59,679 bases of DNA from an uncultured Porphyromonadaceae bacterium (GTDB taxonomy: Bacteria > Bacteroidota > Bacteroidia > Bacteroidales > Paludibacteraceae). The notes below the pieces were generated by a model. That model had not been told where the DNA came from and made no database searches. It saw nothing but the letters and a program-made list of their open reading frames with translations. The stretch spans positions 1 to 59,679 of the forward strand of contig CASEAJ010000122.1 in the NCBI GenBank assembly GCA_949285425.1. Reading direction: 5' to 3'. Within the stretch, counting starts at the first letter, position 1. Each line of letters opens with the position of its first letter. Of the stretch, positions 23,793-31,622 are shown piece by piece. Position numbers and translations under genes: made by a program.

Positions 23793-25295
23793 CTATATCA
23801 TCCGGTGCCTTTCGTGTCCTTCTACGTAAATGGCACTGAACGGACGCGACGGACAAAGGTTTTCGCAGGCTCCACACCCAATGCAACGTTCCGTGTCGAC
23901 CACCGGGATTTTCGGCGAACGGTCGTCGGCCGGATTGGAAAGCACCATGGTTATGGCCTCCGTGGGACAATGACGGGCACAGTTGCCACATTCTACTCCA
24001 TCGGTCAGCGGTATGCAGTTTTCCTTCACCCACACGGCATGACCTATTTGAATGGCCGACTTGTCGGCGGGTGTTATTTTCAGTATGGCTCCGGCCGGAC
24101 ACACTTCCGAACACTTCGTACACTCGGGACGGCAATATCCCCGTTCGTAGGATGACTCCGGCTGCATCAGGGTTTTCAGGTCGGTCGACGGACGCAGCAC
24201 CCCCGTGGGGCACACCGACACGCAAAGCTGACAAGCCGTGCAGTGCTGTGCCATGTGACGCAGACTTTGTGCACCCGGAGGCACAATAGGAGTCGCACGC
24301 CGGGGTGCTTTCTTGTCGAGTATCACGGCCAAGCCGCCATCCACTTTTTTCTCCTGCGCCTTCATGGCCGCCATGCTCACAGCCACACCGGCTCCGGTCA
24401 GGAAACTGCGCCGCATTGCATCGGCCGGCCGGTTCCCATCCTTGTCTGCAGCTGCCACAACCGCCCCGGCCGGTTTCGCATGTACATATTTCACGGCCCC
24501 ATGCCTGCACGTGTCCACACAGTCCATGCACGCTACACACCGGCTGTAATCCACCGTGTGCGAAGCCACATCAATGCACGAGGCCTTGCACTTCCGCTCA
24601 CAAAGCCTGCACGAAGTGCATTTTTCCGTATCAATCACCGGACGGAACCAGGCAAAGCGCGACAGGAATCCCAACAACGTGCCCACCGGACACACACTGT
24701 TGCAATACGTACGTCCGCCACGCCAGGCCAACACCACAAGCAACACCAGCGTCAGTGCGGCAACGACAAACGTGGGCAGGCTGCGCATCCACACATCCGT
24801 TTCGTAAAACGCATAGCTCTCCGCCCGTTCGGCCGCATAGGCCAACACGTTGTTTGCCCAGCCATACAACGGAGCGAAAAGGTTCTGCACCATACGTCCG
24901 TAGGCACTGTAAGGGGCCAGCAGGGCTACAAACGAACCCACACCGGCTATGAGTGCCACGACAAAAAGCACAAACACGCCATAGCGCAACCAACGTTTTT
25001 CAGGAGTATAGGAAAAACGGTATTTCTTCTTTTTCCTTTTTCCGCTCAACCACGACACCACATCCTGAAACACGCCCAGCGGACAAATGACCGAGCAGTA
25101 CACCCGCCCGAAAAGCAAGGTCAAGGCAACCAGCAACACAACCACCCCCACATTCAACGCCAGCACCGCCGGCAGAAACTGAAGTTTCGCCATCCAGCCG
25201 AGCCATCCGTGCAACGTGCCTGTGAAATCGAGAAACAGCAATGTGATGCAGATGAAAAACACCATTGCCAACACAATTCTTATTTTACGTAACAT
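23793..25295 (-). CDS. Polyferredoxin-like 4Fe-4S membrane protein (YccM/NapH type)
   Basis: 500 residues. The N-terminal half has about five membrane helices (IVLAMVFFICITLLFLDF, LALNVGVVVLLVALTLLF, YGVFVLFVVALIAGVGSF) with loop motifs VICPLGVFQDV and YCNSVCPVGTLLGFLSR that are typical of NapH/RdxA-type proteins. The C-terminal half carries many cluster motifs: CTSCRLCERKCKASC, CVACMDCVDTC, CTACQLCVSVCPTG, CRPECTKCSEVCPAG, CGNCARHCPTEA and CIGCGACENLCPSRP. A Tat-like stretch (MRRSFLTGAGVAVSMAAM) lies in the middle. It likely moves electrons from the quinone pool or cytoplasm to periplasmic redox proteins such as the neighbouring reductase. Confidence 0.9.
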   Translation of the reverse strand: MLRKIRIVLAMVFFICITLLFLDFTGTLHGWLGWMAKLQFLPAVLALNVGVVVLLVALTLLFGRVYCSVICPLGVFQDVVSWLSGKRKKKKYRFSYTPEKRWLRYGVFVLFVVALIAGVGSFVALLAPYSAYGRMVQNLFAPLYGWANNVLAYAAERAESYAFYETDVWMRSLPTFVVAALTLVLLVVLAWRGGRTYCNSVCPVGTLLGFLSRFAWFRPVIDTEKCTSCRLCERKCKASCIDVASHTVDYSRCVACMDCVDTCRHGAVKYVHAKPAGAVVAAADKDGNRPADAMRRSFLTGAGVAVSMAAMKAQEKKVDGGLAVILDKKAPRRATPIVPPGAQSLRHMAQHCTACQLCVSVCPTGVLRPSTDLKTLMQPESSYERGYCRPECTKCSEVCPAGAILKITPADKSAIQIGHAVWVKENCIPLTDGVECGNCARHCPTEAITMVLSNPADDRSPKIPVVDTERCIGCGACENLCPSRPFSAIYVEGHERHRMI

Positions 25296-25341
25296 GTATA
25301 TAAAACAATTGATGATTAATGTCTTCTACTCAAACAGATTG

Positions 25342-25349
25342 CAAATATA
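25342..25349 (-). promoter_or_regulatory. Bacteroidetes -7 box for the 4Fe-4S/reductase operon
   Basis: TATATTTG on the minus strand, 47 bp before the ATG at 25295. A -33 TTG is ambiguous (22 bp or 15 bp spacing options). Confidence 0.6.
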
Positions 25350-25585
25350 ACAAACATGGGCAAACAACCGGCAAGCAAACACACAGAAATTGTCCTTTCC
25401 GTTCCGTTTGACAAAAATAGACACAAAACCGTTTGCCTCCATAAACCAAATTACTGACATGTCTACCTTTATTACCGGCATCCGGAGCAAGACATACCGG
25501 CACAGCCGGAAACGGGTCGGAGCAACACCCGCCCGCGAGTATTCATTTGCCATACCATGCCCAACGGTTTTGCAATTCAGCAGGC

Positions 25586-25686
25586 AATATTCTACGACCC
25601 ACCATAGTGGGTTGTACGACCCACGACCGTGGGTTATATAACTCACCATGGTGGGTTATACAACTCACTATGGTGGGTCGTAGAAT
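25586..25686. repeat. Tandem-dyad element A3 (four 22-bp units with terminal inverted repeats)
   Basis: The ends 25589-25609 and 25666-25686 are a perfect 21-bp inverted repeat starting ATTCTACGACCCACC. Four exact 22-bp units start at 25597, 25619, 25641 and 25663, each of the form ACCCAC-NNNN-GTGGGT plus a TTRTAYR linker; unit 2 (ACCCACGACCGTGGGT) and unit 1 (ACCCACCATAGTGGGT) are almost perfect dyads. The left flank CAATATTCTAC is shared with A1 and A2. It is between the divergent promoters at 25342 and 25801-25831. Confidence 0.92.
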
Positions 25687-25800
25687 TTATGCGGTAAAAA
25701 CACAAAACATTCCTTGTTGCAAGCACATTCACAAGCCATGACTTTCATTATCTTTTGACAAGACAGGAGGCGGTTCGGTAATGTCAATCAAACAAGTTTG

Positions 25801-25831
25801 TTGCCATTACTCTCACCTTTCACTATCTTTG
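25801..25831 (+). promoter_or_regulatory. Bacteroidetes promoter for the LOG gene
   Basis: TTG at 25801-25803 and TATCTTTG at 25824-25831 with 20 bp between. Predicted transcription would start close to 25838, which makes the ATG at 25863 a better start than the ATG at 25839. Confidence 0.68.
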
Positions 25832-25862
25832 CACCGTTTTGTACAAAATGACATTTCAAGCT

Positions 25863-26441
25863 ATGCAGACAATTTGTGTTTATTGCGGGTCGAGCACCCA
25901 AGTGGACGAAATCTTTTTCCGCACGGCATCCGACCTGGGGCGTATGCTGGCACAAAACGGCGACACCCTGGTGTATGGCGGCGGCTCGCTCGGACTCATG
26001 GGCGAACTGGCACAAAGCGCCTTGCGTGCCGGCGGACGTGTGGTGGGGGTCATACCCCGATTCATGTACGAGGAAAACTGGCACATGGAGGGCCTTTCGG
26101 AACTGCTGATTACAACCGACATGCACGAACGCAAACAAAAAATGGCGGGAATGGCCGATGCCTTCGTCGCCCTGCCGGGTGGCTGCGGCACGCTGGAGGA
26201 ACTCATGGAAATAATAACCTGGAAACAGCTGGGACTGGTGACACAACCCATCATCATTGTCAACGCCGACAACTACTACACGCCCCTGCTGCAGATGCTT
26301 GACCGGGCCGTGGAGAAACATTTCATGCGCGAACGGCACCGCGACATGTGGACTGTTGTGGAGTCGGCCGAGGAAGTATTGCCGGCCATCGAACACGCTA
26401 CGGCATGGGACACCGGCTACCGCAAATTCGCAGCCATTTGA
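25863..26441 (+). CDS. LOG family protein (TIGR00730 type, cytokinin riboside 5'-monophosphate phosphoribohydrolase-like)
   Basis: 192 residues from ATG 25863 (MQTICVYCGSS). The Rossmann-like fold shows YCGSSTQVD, YGGGSLGLMGELAQSAL, and the family motif PGGCGTLEEL from Pro105, with E at the active site. Members cleave the N-glycosidic bond of nucleoside 5'-monophosphates (releasing ribose phosphate), and many are annotated as lysine decarboxylase by mistake. Upstream in-frame ATGs at 25839 and 25848 are possible. It appears monocistronic or followed by DUF4271 after 76 bp. Confidence 0.88.
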   Translation: MQTICVYCGSSTQVDEIFFRTASDLGRMLAQNGDTLVYGGGSLGLMGELAQSALRAGGRVVGVIPRFMYEENWHMEGLSELLITTDMHERKQKMAGMADAFVALPGGCGTLEELMEIITWKQLGLVTQPIIIVNADNYYTPLLQMLDRAVEKHFMRERHRDMWTVVESAEEVLPAIEHATAWDTGYRKFAAI

Positions 26442-26517
26442 AAGTGCAGAACAATGAAAGTGGAGTCTGAAAATCCGACTCCTGACTTATTAAACCAACA
26501 AATTATACAACAACCCT

Positions 26518-27195
26518 ATGGAAACCGCCCTTGAGTGCCTGCCGTTACCGTCGCTTCCGCAAACCGAAAGCTGGGTGTTCATCACGCTGTCGGGACTTTT
26601 TTTCCTGCTGGTCATTGCACTGCGGGCCTACCCCAGCCTGGTTACGGAGGAACTGCCTTCGCTGTGGCGTGTCAAGGAACGCTCCAGCCTGTTCAGCAAC
26701 CCCGAAGGCTACGACTCGCGCCTGCGTGTGCTCTACATAATATTCTCGTTCGGCACCATCGGCCTGTATGCCTATACAAGCATGTTCCGCCCCGAAAGCG
26801 GACATTTCGAATTCGTCCGATACCTGCATTTCCTGGCACTTACCCTTGTCTTCTTCTTGCAGAAAAATATTTTCATGCGGCTGCTGTCCTACACTTTTTT
26901 TGACGAAAGAATCCGCCAGTTGTGCTTCAGCAGCTACTACAACATTGTGTCCATCTTAGGCATGGTGCTGTTCCCCTTGCTCGTCATTCGCATCTATGCC
27001 ATTCCGCCTATCGCTCAGATTGCACAAACCGCAAGCATAATAGCATGCCTTCTGGCGGCTACTGCGGTCATTTTAAAGTTATTTCAGATATTTTACTCCA
27101 AATTATTAGATTTTCTTTACATATTGTTGTACCTTTGCACCCTCGAAATTTTACCGCTTGCGGCATTGTTTCTGAGCTATCGAAAGTTGGTGTAA
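26518..27195 (+). CDS. DUF4271 membrane protein
   Basis: 225 residues with about six hydrophobic segments (WVFITLSGLFFLLVIALRAY, VLYIIFSFGTIGLYAYTSMF, YLHFLALTLVFFLQKNIF, YNIVSILGMVLFPLLVIRIY, SIIACLLAATAVILKLFQIF, LYILLYLCTLEILPLAALFL). The family is Bacteroidetes-specific and usually precedes hemD, as here. No function is known. Confidence 0.88.
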   Translation: METALECLPLPSLPQTESWVFITLSGLFFLLVIALRAYPSLVTEELPSLWRVKERSSLFSNPEGYDSRLRVLYIIFSFGTIGLYAYTSMFRPESGHFEFVRYLHFLALTLVFFLQKNIFMRLLSYTFFDERIRQLCFSSYYNIVSILGMVLFPLLVIRIYAIPPIAQIAQTASIIACLLAATAVILKLFQIFYSKLLDFLYILLYLCTLEILPLAALFLSYRKLV

Positions 27196-27221
27196 TTGTT
27201 TAATTTAAAGTTTTTATTACA

Positions 27222-27980
27222 TTGAAACTCAAAAAAATACTGGTGTCTCAACCCAAACCGAGCACAGAAAAGTCACCTTACTACGACATTAGTGACAAGT
27301 ACAACGTAAAGATTGAATTCCGTCCTTTCATCAAGGTAGACCCCATTTCCGCAAAAGAATTCAGGACCCAACGAATCAACATTCTGGATTATTCCGCGAT
27401 TATCTTCAACTCGCGCCACGGCATAGACCACTTTTTCCGCCTGTGCGAAGAACTGCGGGTGACCGTGCCGGAAACCATGAAATATTTCTGCATTTCCGAA
27501 ACGGTTGCGCTGTACCTGCAACGTTACATACAGTACCGCAAACGTAAGGTTTTCTTCTCGGCTACCGGCAAATTGCCCGAATTGATTACGGTATTGAACA
27601 AGCATGCCGATGAAAAATATCTTTTCGTTACCTCGGAAGTACAAAACGAAGAAACGCTGAAAGCCCTTGAAGGTTCGAAAATCAAATTCGACAAGGCCAT
27701 CATGTACCGCACGGTGAGCAACGACTTCGCGCCCGACGAACCGTTCGACTACGACATGCTGCTGTTTTTCAGCCCGGCGGGCATCGACTCGTTGCTGAAG
27801 AACTTCCCCGATTTTGACCAGAAGGAAATACAAATCGGCACATTCGGCCCGACCACGGCACAAGCCGTGCGCGACGCAGGCCTGCGTCTTGACCTCGAAG
27901 CCCCGAAACCGGGCGTTCCATCCATGACCATGGCACTGGACAACTTCCTGAAAGAAAACTGCAAGAAAGCAAAAAAATAA
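27222..27980 (+). CDS. hemD: Uroporphyrinogen-III synthase
   Basis: 252 residues. The start is TTG at 27222: an in-frame stop lies at 27201 and there is no ATG between, while the family's highly conserved opening KKILVSQPKPSTEKSPYYDI begins right after. The rest matches the HemD fold (AIIFNSRHGIDHFFRLCEE, YRKRKVFFSATGKLPELI, FFSPAGIDSLLKNFPD, IGTFGPTTAQAVRDAGLRLDLEA). It closes the linear tetrapyrrole hydroxymethylbilane to uroporphyrinogen III. A terminator at 28007-28052 separates it from rnpA. Confidence 0.88.
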   Translation: MKLKKILVSQPKPSTEKSPYYDISDKYNVKIEFRPFIKVDPISAKEFRTQRINILDYSAIIFNSRHGIDHFFRLCEELRVTVPETMKYFCISETVALYLQRYIQYRKRKVFFSATGKLPELITVLNKHADEKYLFVTSEVQNEETLKALEGSKIKFDKAIMYRTVSNDFAPDEPFDYDMLLFFSPAGIDSLLKNFPDFDQKEIQIGTFGPTTAQAVRDAGLRLDLEAPKPGVPSMTMALDNFLKENCKKAKK

Positions 27981-28006
27981 GCCTTTCTTCCAAAAAACAA
28001 CATACC

Positions 28007-28052
28007 ATCCCAAAAGTATCGGACATTTTCCTTACTTTTGGGATATTTTTTT
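28007..28052 (+). terminator. Terminator after hemD whose stem contains a -7 promoter box
   Basis: ATCCCAAAAGTA (28007-28018) and TACTTTTGGGAT (28033-28044) form a perfect 12-bp stem with a 14-base loop, followed by a T run (28046-28052). The right arm includes TACTTTTG (28033-28040), an exact -7 consensus 20 bp before the rnpA ATG at 28060. No good -33 is visible. Confidence 0.72.
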
Positions 28053-28059
28053 CATCGAC

Positions 28060-28452
28060 ATGACGCAACATTCATTCGCCAAACCGGAACATTTGTATGG
28101 AAAGAAAGCCATCGGACGCCTGTTCGCCGAAGGGACATCATTCATCGTCTATCCGCTGCGGGTGACTTGCCTGCTCATGCCGGGAAATCCGGTTGAACCG
28201 TCGGTTCGGGTCATGGTAAGCGTGCCCAAGAAACGCTTCAAACGGGCGGTAAAGAGAAACCGGCTCAAACGGCGCATGCGCGAAGCCTACAGGCAGAACA
28301 AGCAAACGCTGTACGACCGCCTGCATACCAATGGACACGGGGCTTACATTGCCTTCCAATACATATCCGACGAGGAGCTGGAATATGCCTACATAGAGAA
28401 GAAAATGATCAAAGCCCTCCAACTCATACAGGAAAAAGCAGAAACGGCATGA
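28060..28452 (+). CDS. rnpA: Ribonuclease P protein component
   Basis: 130 residues. The family signature [29 protein letters not shown] contains the basic RNA-binding loop; the N-terminus ([20 protein letters not shown]) and the C-terminal helix are conserved. RnpA helps the RNase P RNA remove tRNA leaders. yidD starts at the ATGA overlap of its stop. The rnpA-yidD pair is universal in bacteria, while lpxK next door is a Bacteroidetes habit. Confidence 0.95.
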   Translation: MTQHSFAKPEHLYGKKAIGRLFAEGTSFIVYPLRVTCLLMPGNPVEPSVRVMVSVPKKRFKRAVKRNRLKRRMREAYRQNKQTLYDRLHTNGHGAYIAFQYISDEELEYAYIEKKMIKALQLIQEKAETA

Positions 28453-28670
28453 AAAGGGTCATCGAATTCATAGTGCTGCTGCCGATATACATCTATCGCA
28501 TCTGCATTTCACCGTTCATACCTCCCCGTTGCCGTTACACGCCAACCTGTTCGCAATATGCCATTGAAGCCATCAAGAAACACGGAGTGCTGAAAGGCGG
28601 ATGGCTCGCCGTGAAACGCATTGCCCGCTGCCACCCGTGGGGCGGAAGCGGCTACGACCCGGTGCCGTAA
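28449..28670 (+). CDS. yidD: Membrane protein insertion efficiency factor YidD
   Basis: 73 residues. [49 protein letters not shown] is the whole conserved core, with an N-terminal amphipathic helix. It helps YidC-dependent membrane protein insertion. It overlaps rnpA by 4 bp. Confidence 0.95.
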   Translation: MKRVIEFIVLLPIYIYRICISPFIPPRCRYTPTCSQYAIEAIKKHGVLKGGWLAVKRIARCHPWGGSGYDPVP

Positions 28671-28710
28671 AACGGAAATTTCAAACAACCTTCTAACGAC
28701 AAGTATAGAT

Positions 28711-29769
28711 ATGCGCCGTATCCTGCTTTTCCCCTTTGCCCTGCTGTATGGGCTGATTACCGGAATAAGGAATTTCCTGTTCGACAAAGGAGTGCTGCGC
28801 TCCACCGAAGTGGACGTGCCGACTATCTGCATCGGCAACCTGACCGTGGGGGGCACCGGAAAGACCCCGCACACCGAATACGTGCTGTCGGCATTACAAC
28901 AACAGGGACGGATAGCCGTACTCAGCCGCGGCTACAAACGGCTCACCAAGGGATTCCAACTGGCCGGACAGGAAACGGATGCCGCCACCATAGGCGACGA
29001 ACCCTATCAGATACACCGCAAATATCCGAATGTGGTTGTTGCCGTGGACGAACAGCGGGTACATGGAGTGCATGAACTCACGGTGCGATTTCCCGACTTG
29101 AAAGCGGTCGTTCTGGACGATGCTTTCCAACACCGGCACATCCGGCCGGGGCTCTCCATCCTGCTGACAGACTATGCCCGTCTCTACACACGCGATTTCC
29201 TGCTGCCGGCAGGACGCCTGCGCGAACGACGGAAAGGCAGCCGTCGTGCCGACCTCATTGTGGTGAGCAAATGCCCTCCCGACCTTACGGCTGACGAAAT
29301 GAACCGGATACGCACGGAAATAGCCCCGCACATCGGGCAACAGGTTTTCTTCTCGTCACTGCGCTATAAACCGCTGCAAGCCGTGTTCCCGGGTGCAAAC
29401 GCGACCTTCACTCCTTCGGGCGACACCGGCATATTGCTCGTGGCTGGCATTGTGTCGCCACAAGCCATTGTCGGACATCTGCGCCCGCACGCGGCATGTG
29501 TCGAGACCCTCTTCTTCCCCGACCACCACAGATTTACACCCCATGACTTCGAAACCATACAGAAAAAATTCGTCGCCATGAACTTTCGTGAAAAGATAAT
29601 TGTTGTTACAGAAAAGGACGCGGCAAGGCTGCTTTCTGCCAATTATCCCGACGCACTGAAAAAGGTGACCTATGCATTGCCCGTTGAAGTGTTTTTTCTA
29701 AACAACGAAGACATTGTATTCACTCAAAAGATAAACTATTATGTTAAAGAAAATTCAGGAAACGGCTGA
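28711..29769 (+). CDS. lpxK: Tetraacyldisaccharide 4'-kinase
   Basis: 352 residues from ATG 28711; a longer in-frame reading overlaps yidD and lacks family residues. The N-terminal membrane helix (LLFPFALLYGLITGI), the Walker A-like GNLTVGGTGKTPH and the DDAFQHRHI motif are present. It phosphorylates the lipid A disaccharide in the inner membrane. The last 29 bp overlap the following gene. Confidence 0.94.
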   Translation: MRRILLFPFALLYGLITGIRNFLFDKGVLRSTEVDVPTICIGNLTVGGTGKTPHTEYVLSALQQQGRIAVLSRGYKRLTKGFQLAGQETDAATIGDEPYQIHRKYPNVVVAVDEQRVHGVHELTVRFPDLKAVVLDDAFQHRHIRPGLSILLTDYARLYTRDFLLPAGRLRERRKGSRRADLIVVSKCPPDLTADEMNRIRTEIAPHIGQQVFFSSLRYKPLQAVFPGANATFTPSGDTGILLVAGIVSPQAIVGHLRPHAACVETLFFPDHHRFTPHDFETIQKKFVAMNFREKIIVVTEKDAARLLSANYPDALKKVTYALPVEVFFLNNEDIVFTQKINYYVKENSGNG

Positions 29770-30553
29770 CTTCCTGCGGAAGAAAATGCCGACACAACCC
29801 CGGATAGGCATTATTCTGGGAACCGGACTGGGAAACCTGGTAACCGAACTGACCTACAAGACGGAAATACCCTACGAAACCATCCCCAACTTCCCAGTTT
29901 CCACCGTTGAAGGACACAGTGGCAAACTGATTGTCGGAAAACTGGGCGGCATCGATGTACTTGCCATGCAGGGACGCTTTCATTACTACGAAGGGTATGA
30001 CATGAAACAGGTGACATTTCCGGTACGGGTCATGAAAGAACTGGGCATTGAATACCTGCTGGTTTCGAACGCTTCGGGCGGCATGAATCCCGATTTCGAA
30101 ATAGGCGACCTCATGATTATACGCGATCACATCAACCTGTTCCCGGAACATCCGTTGCGCGGAAAGAACGACCCGGCCATGGGGCCACGTTTCCCCGACA
30201 TGAGCGAAGCCTACTCGAAAGACCTTATCGCCAAGGCAAAAGACATTGCCGCCACACACAAAATCCGTGTCGTTGAAGGTGTCTATGTGGGCACAAGCGG
30301 TCCTACATTTGAAACTCCATCCGAATACAAATACTTCCGCATCATCGGCGGAGATGCCGTTGGCATGAGCACCGTGCCCGAAGTCATTGTCGCCAACCAT
30401 GCCGACATGAAGGTATTCGGCATATCCATCATTACAGACCTCGGCGTAGAGGGAAAAATAGTTGAAGTGTCGCACGAAGAAGTGCAGAAAATAGGGAATG
30501 ATGCGCAACCGCTCATGACCCTTATCATGAAAGAACTGGTAAAAAGCATCTGA
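29741..30553 (+). CDS. Purine nucleoside phosphorylase (PNP class, trimeric type)
   Basis: 270 residues. Motifs: GIILGTGLGNLV at the phosphate site, VEGHSGKLIVGKLGG, LVSNASGGMNPDF, and GTSGPTFETPSEYKYFRIIGGDAVGMSTVPE with the purine-binding residues. It splits inosine or guanosine with phosphate to base and ribose 1-phosphate. It overlaps lpxK by 29 bp and is closed by a strong bidirectional terminator (30571-30610). Confidence 0.94.
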   Translation: MLKKIQETADFLRKKMPTQPRIGIILGTGLGNLVTELTYKTEIPYETIPNFPVSTVEGHSGKLIVGKLGGIDVLAMQGRFHYYEGYDMKQVTFPVRVMKELGIEYLLVSNASGGMNPDFEIGDLMIIRDHINLFPEHPLRGKNDPAMGPRFPDMSEAYSKDLIAKAKDIAATHKIRVVEGVYVGTSGPTFETPSEYKYFRIIGGDAVGMSTVPEVIVANHADMKVFGISIITDLGVEGKIVEVSHEEVQKIGNDAQPLMTLIMKELVKSI

Positions 30554-30570
30554 CACACCGGTTGAGAAAA

Positions 30571-30610
30571 CAAAAGACGGGGTTGTGATTCACAACCCCG
30601 TCTTTTGTTT
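30571..30610. terminator. Strong bidirectional terminator
   Basis: CAAAAGACGGGGTTGTG (30571-30587) and its exact complement (30591-30607) form a 17-bp stem with a 3-base loop, flanked by A and T runs on either side. It serves the purine phosphorylase gene and the convergent thioredoxin gene. Confidence 0.93.
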
Positions 30611-30638
30611 CATGCACTTTTATTTACTCTTTCAGCTA

Positions 30639-31121
30639 TTATTTTGATGCTTTCTTCTTCAGCAGCACTTCATCTATGGCCTGCTTGAACGATTCTTTAG
30701 GCATGGCACCCTGAGCCATTTGCGGAGCCTCTCCCATGGGGCAGAACAGCAAGGTCGGAATGCTGCGAATGCCGAATGCTGCCGCCAGTTCCTGTTCTTT
30801 TTCCGTGTCTATCTTGTAAATGTAAATTTCGCCCGCATATTCCTGCGCCAGTTCCTCCAGAACCGGAGCTATCATTTTGCACGGCCCGCACCACGATGCA
30901 TAGAAATCGATGATACAAGGTTTGTCACCCAAATACTTCCATTCGGTTGGATTGGCTTCATAGTTTGCCACTTTGGTCAGAAATTCTGCCTTTGTCAAGT
31001 GTATTGTTCCCATAACTTTTTCTTCTTTTTTATTGTTTTGTTTTGTTTCTTTGTTTTCTCCGGCACAAGCACCGAAAGTGATTAATACGAGTAATACGTT
31101 TGCCAAGAATAACTTTCTCAT
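30639..31121 (-). CDS. Thioredoxin-fold lipoprotein
   Basis: 160 residues from ATG 31121 (MRKLFLANVLLVLITFGAC), with a lipobox cysteine at about residue 19. A lysine/asparagine-rich linker leads to a complete thioredoxin domain with FYASWCGPCKMIAPVLEELA and the cis-Pro block IRSIPTLLFCP. It should act as a periplasmic membrane-anchored thiol reductase. An internal ATG before GTIHLTKAEF would give a cytoplasmic form. It is downstream of the ArsR gene by 47 bp and is probably in its operon. Confidence 0.9.
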   Translation of the reverse strand: MRKLFLANVLLVLITFGACAGENKETKQNNKKEEKVMGTIHLTKAEFLTKVANYEANPTEWKYLGDKPCIIDFYASWCGPCKMIAPVLEELAQEYAGEIYIYKIDTEKEQELAAAFGIRSIPTLLFCPMGEAPQMAQGAMPKESFKQAIDEVLLKKKASK

Positions 31122-31168
31122 AATTTTTATTTTAGTCCGTTTAATTGTTTTACCTGTAAAATGCCGTT

Positions 31169-31456
31169 TTAAAAGCAATTGCAACTTTCAATGCAATGGA
31201 TAATCTGTACAATCTGCTTGTTGCGCAAGGAATAATAGCAGCTTTTTCCCTCTTTCCGTGCATTCAGAATTCCCTTGGCGCGCATATCCGTCAAATGGTG
31301 CGACAACAACGACTGCTCGCAATGCAGACTTTCCACCATTTGGCTCACGCTCATTTCCTCCTGCCGCGAAAGCAACGAAATGATACACAAGCGTGTCTCG
31401 TGCGATATGGCACGAAGCGTATAAGCCGCTTTCTCCATTTTCATCAACTCCATCAT
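31169..31456 (-). CDS. ArsR/SmtB-family regulator with C-terminal Cys triad
   Basis: 95 residues (alternative starts at the next Met codons). The winged helix-turn-helix shows AISHETRLCIISLLSRQEEMSVSQMVESL, SLLSHHLTDMRAKGILNARKEGKSCYYSL. Internal Cys are present (LCIISLL, HCEQS), and the protein ends CIESCNCF, so a metal or redox sensor is plausible; the classic ELCVCDL metal motif is absent. The palindrome at 31483-31508 covers its own -7 box, fitting autorepression. Confidence 0.88.
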   Translation of the reverse strand: MMELMKMEKAAYTLRAISHETRLCIISLLSRQEEMSVSQMVESLHCEQSLLSHHLTDMRAKGILNARKEGKSCYYSLRNKQIVQIIHCIESCNCF

Positions 31457-31480
31457 TTAGTCCGTTTGTCAATTACAACG

Positions 31481-31508
31481 CAAATATATGAATACATGTT
31501 CATATATT
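31481..31508. promoter_or_regulatory. ArsR-type operator overlapping the arsR-trx promoter
   Basis: AATATATGAA (31483-31492) and TTCATATATT (31499-31508) form a perfect 10-bp inverted repeat with spacer TACATG, the classic ArsR/SmtB operator form. TATATTTG on the minus strand (31481-31488) is the -7 box of the arsR-trx unit, overlapping the left arm. Confidence 0.78.
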
Positions 31509-31564
31509 CATATTCATTTTTGTTTTTTTAAGATTTCATGCTATGGCAGCCGATACACAAGCGT

Positions 31565-31572
31565 TATTTTTG
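31565..31572 (+). promoter_or_regulatory. Bacteroidetes -7 box for bcp
   Basis: TATTTTTG is an exact -7 consensus, 50 bp before the bcp ATG. There is no convincing -33 box; the ArsR operator ends 56 bp upstream. Confidence 0.5.
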
Positions 31573-31622
31573 TCGCAACATTTAACCCAAACCGCTCATC
31601 TGGTTTATAAAATACACATTCT

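Noticed and set aside
25863..26441. Lysine decarboxylase annotation for the LOG gene
   Set aside because: The PGGxGTxxE motif belongs to LOG phosphoribohydrolases; there is no PLP-enzyme fold.
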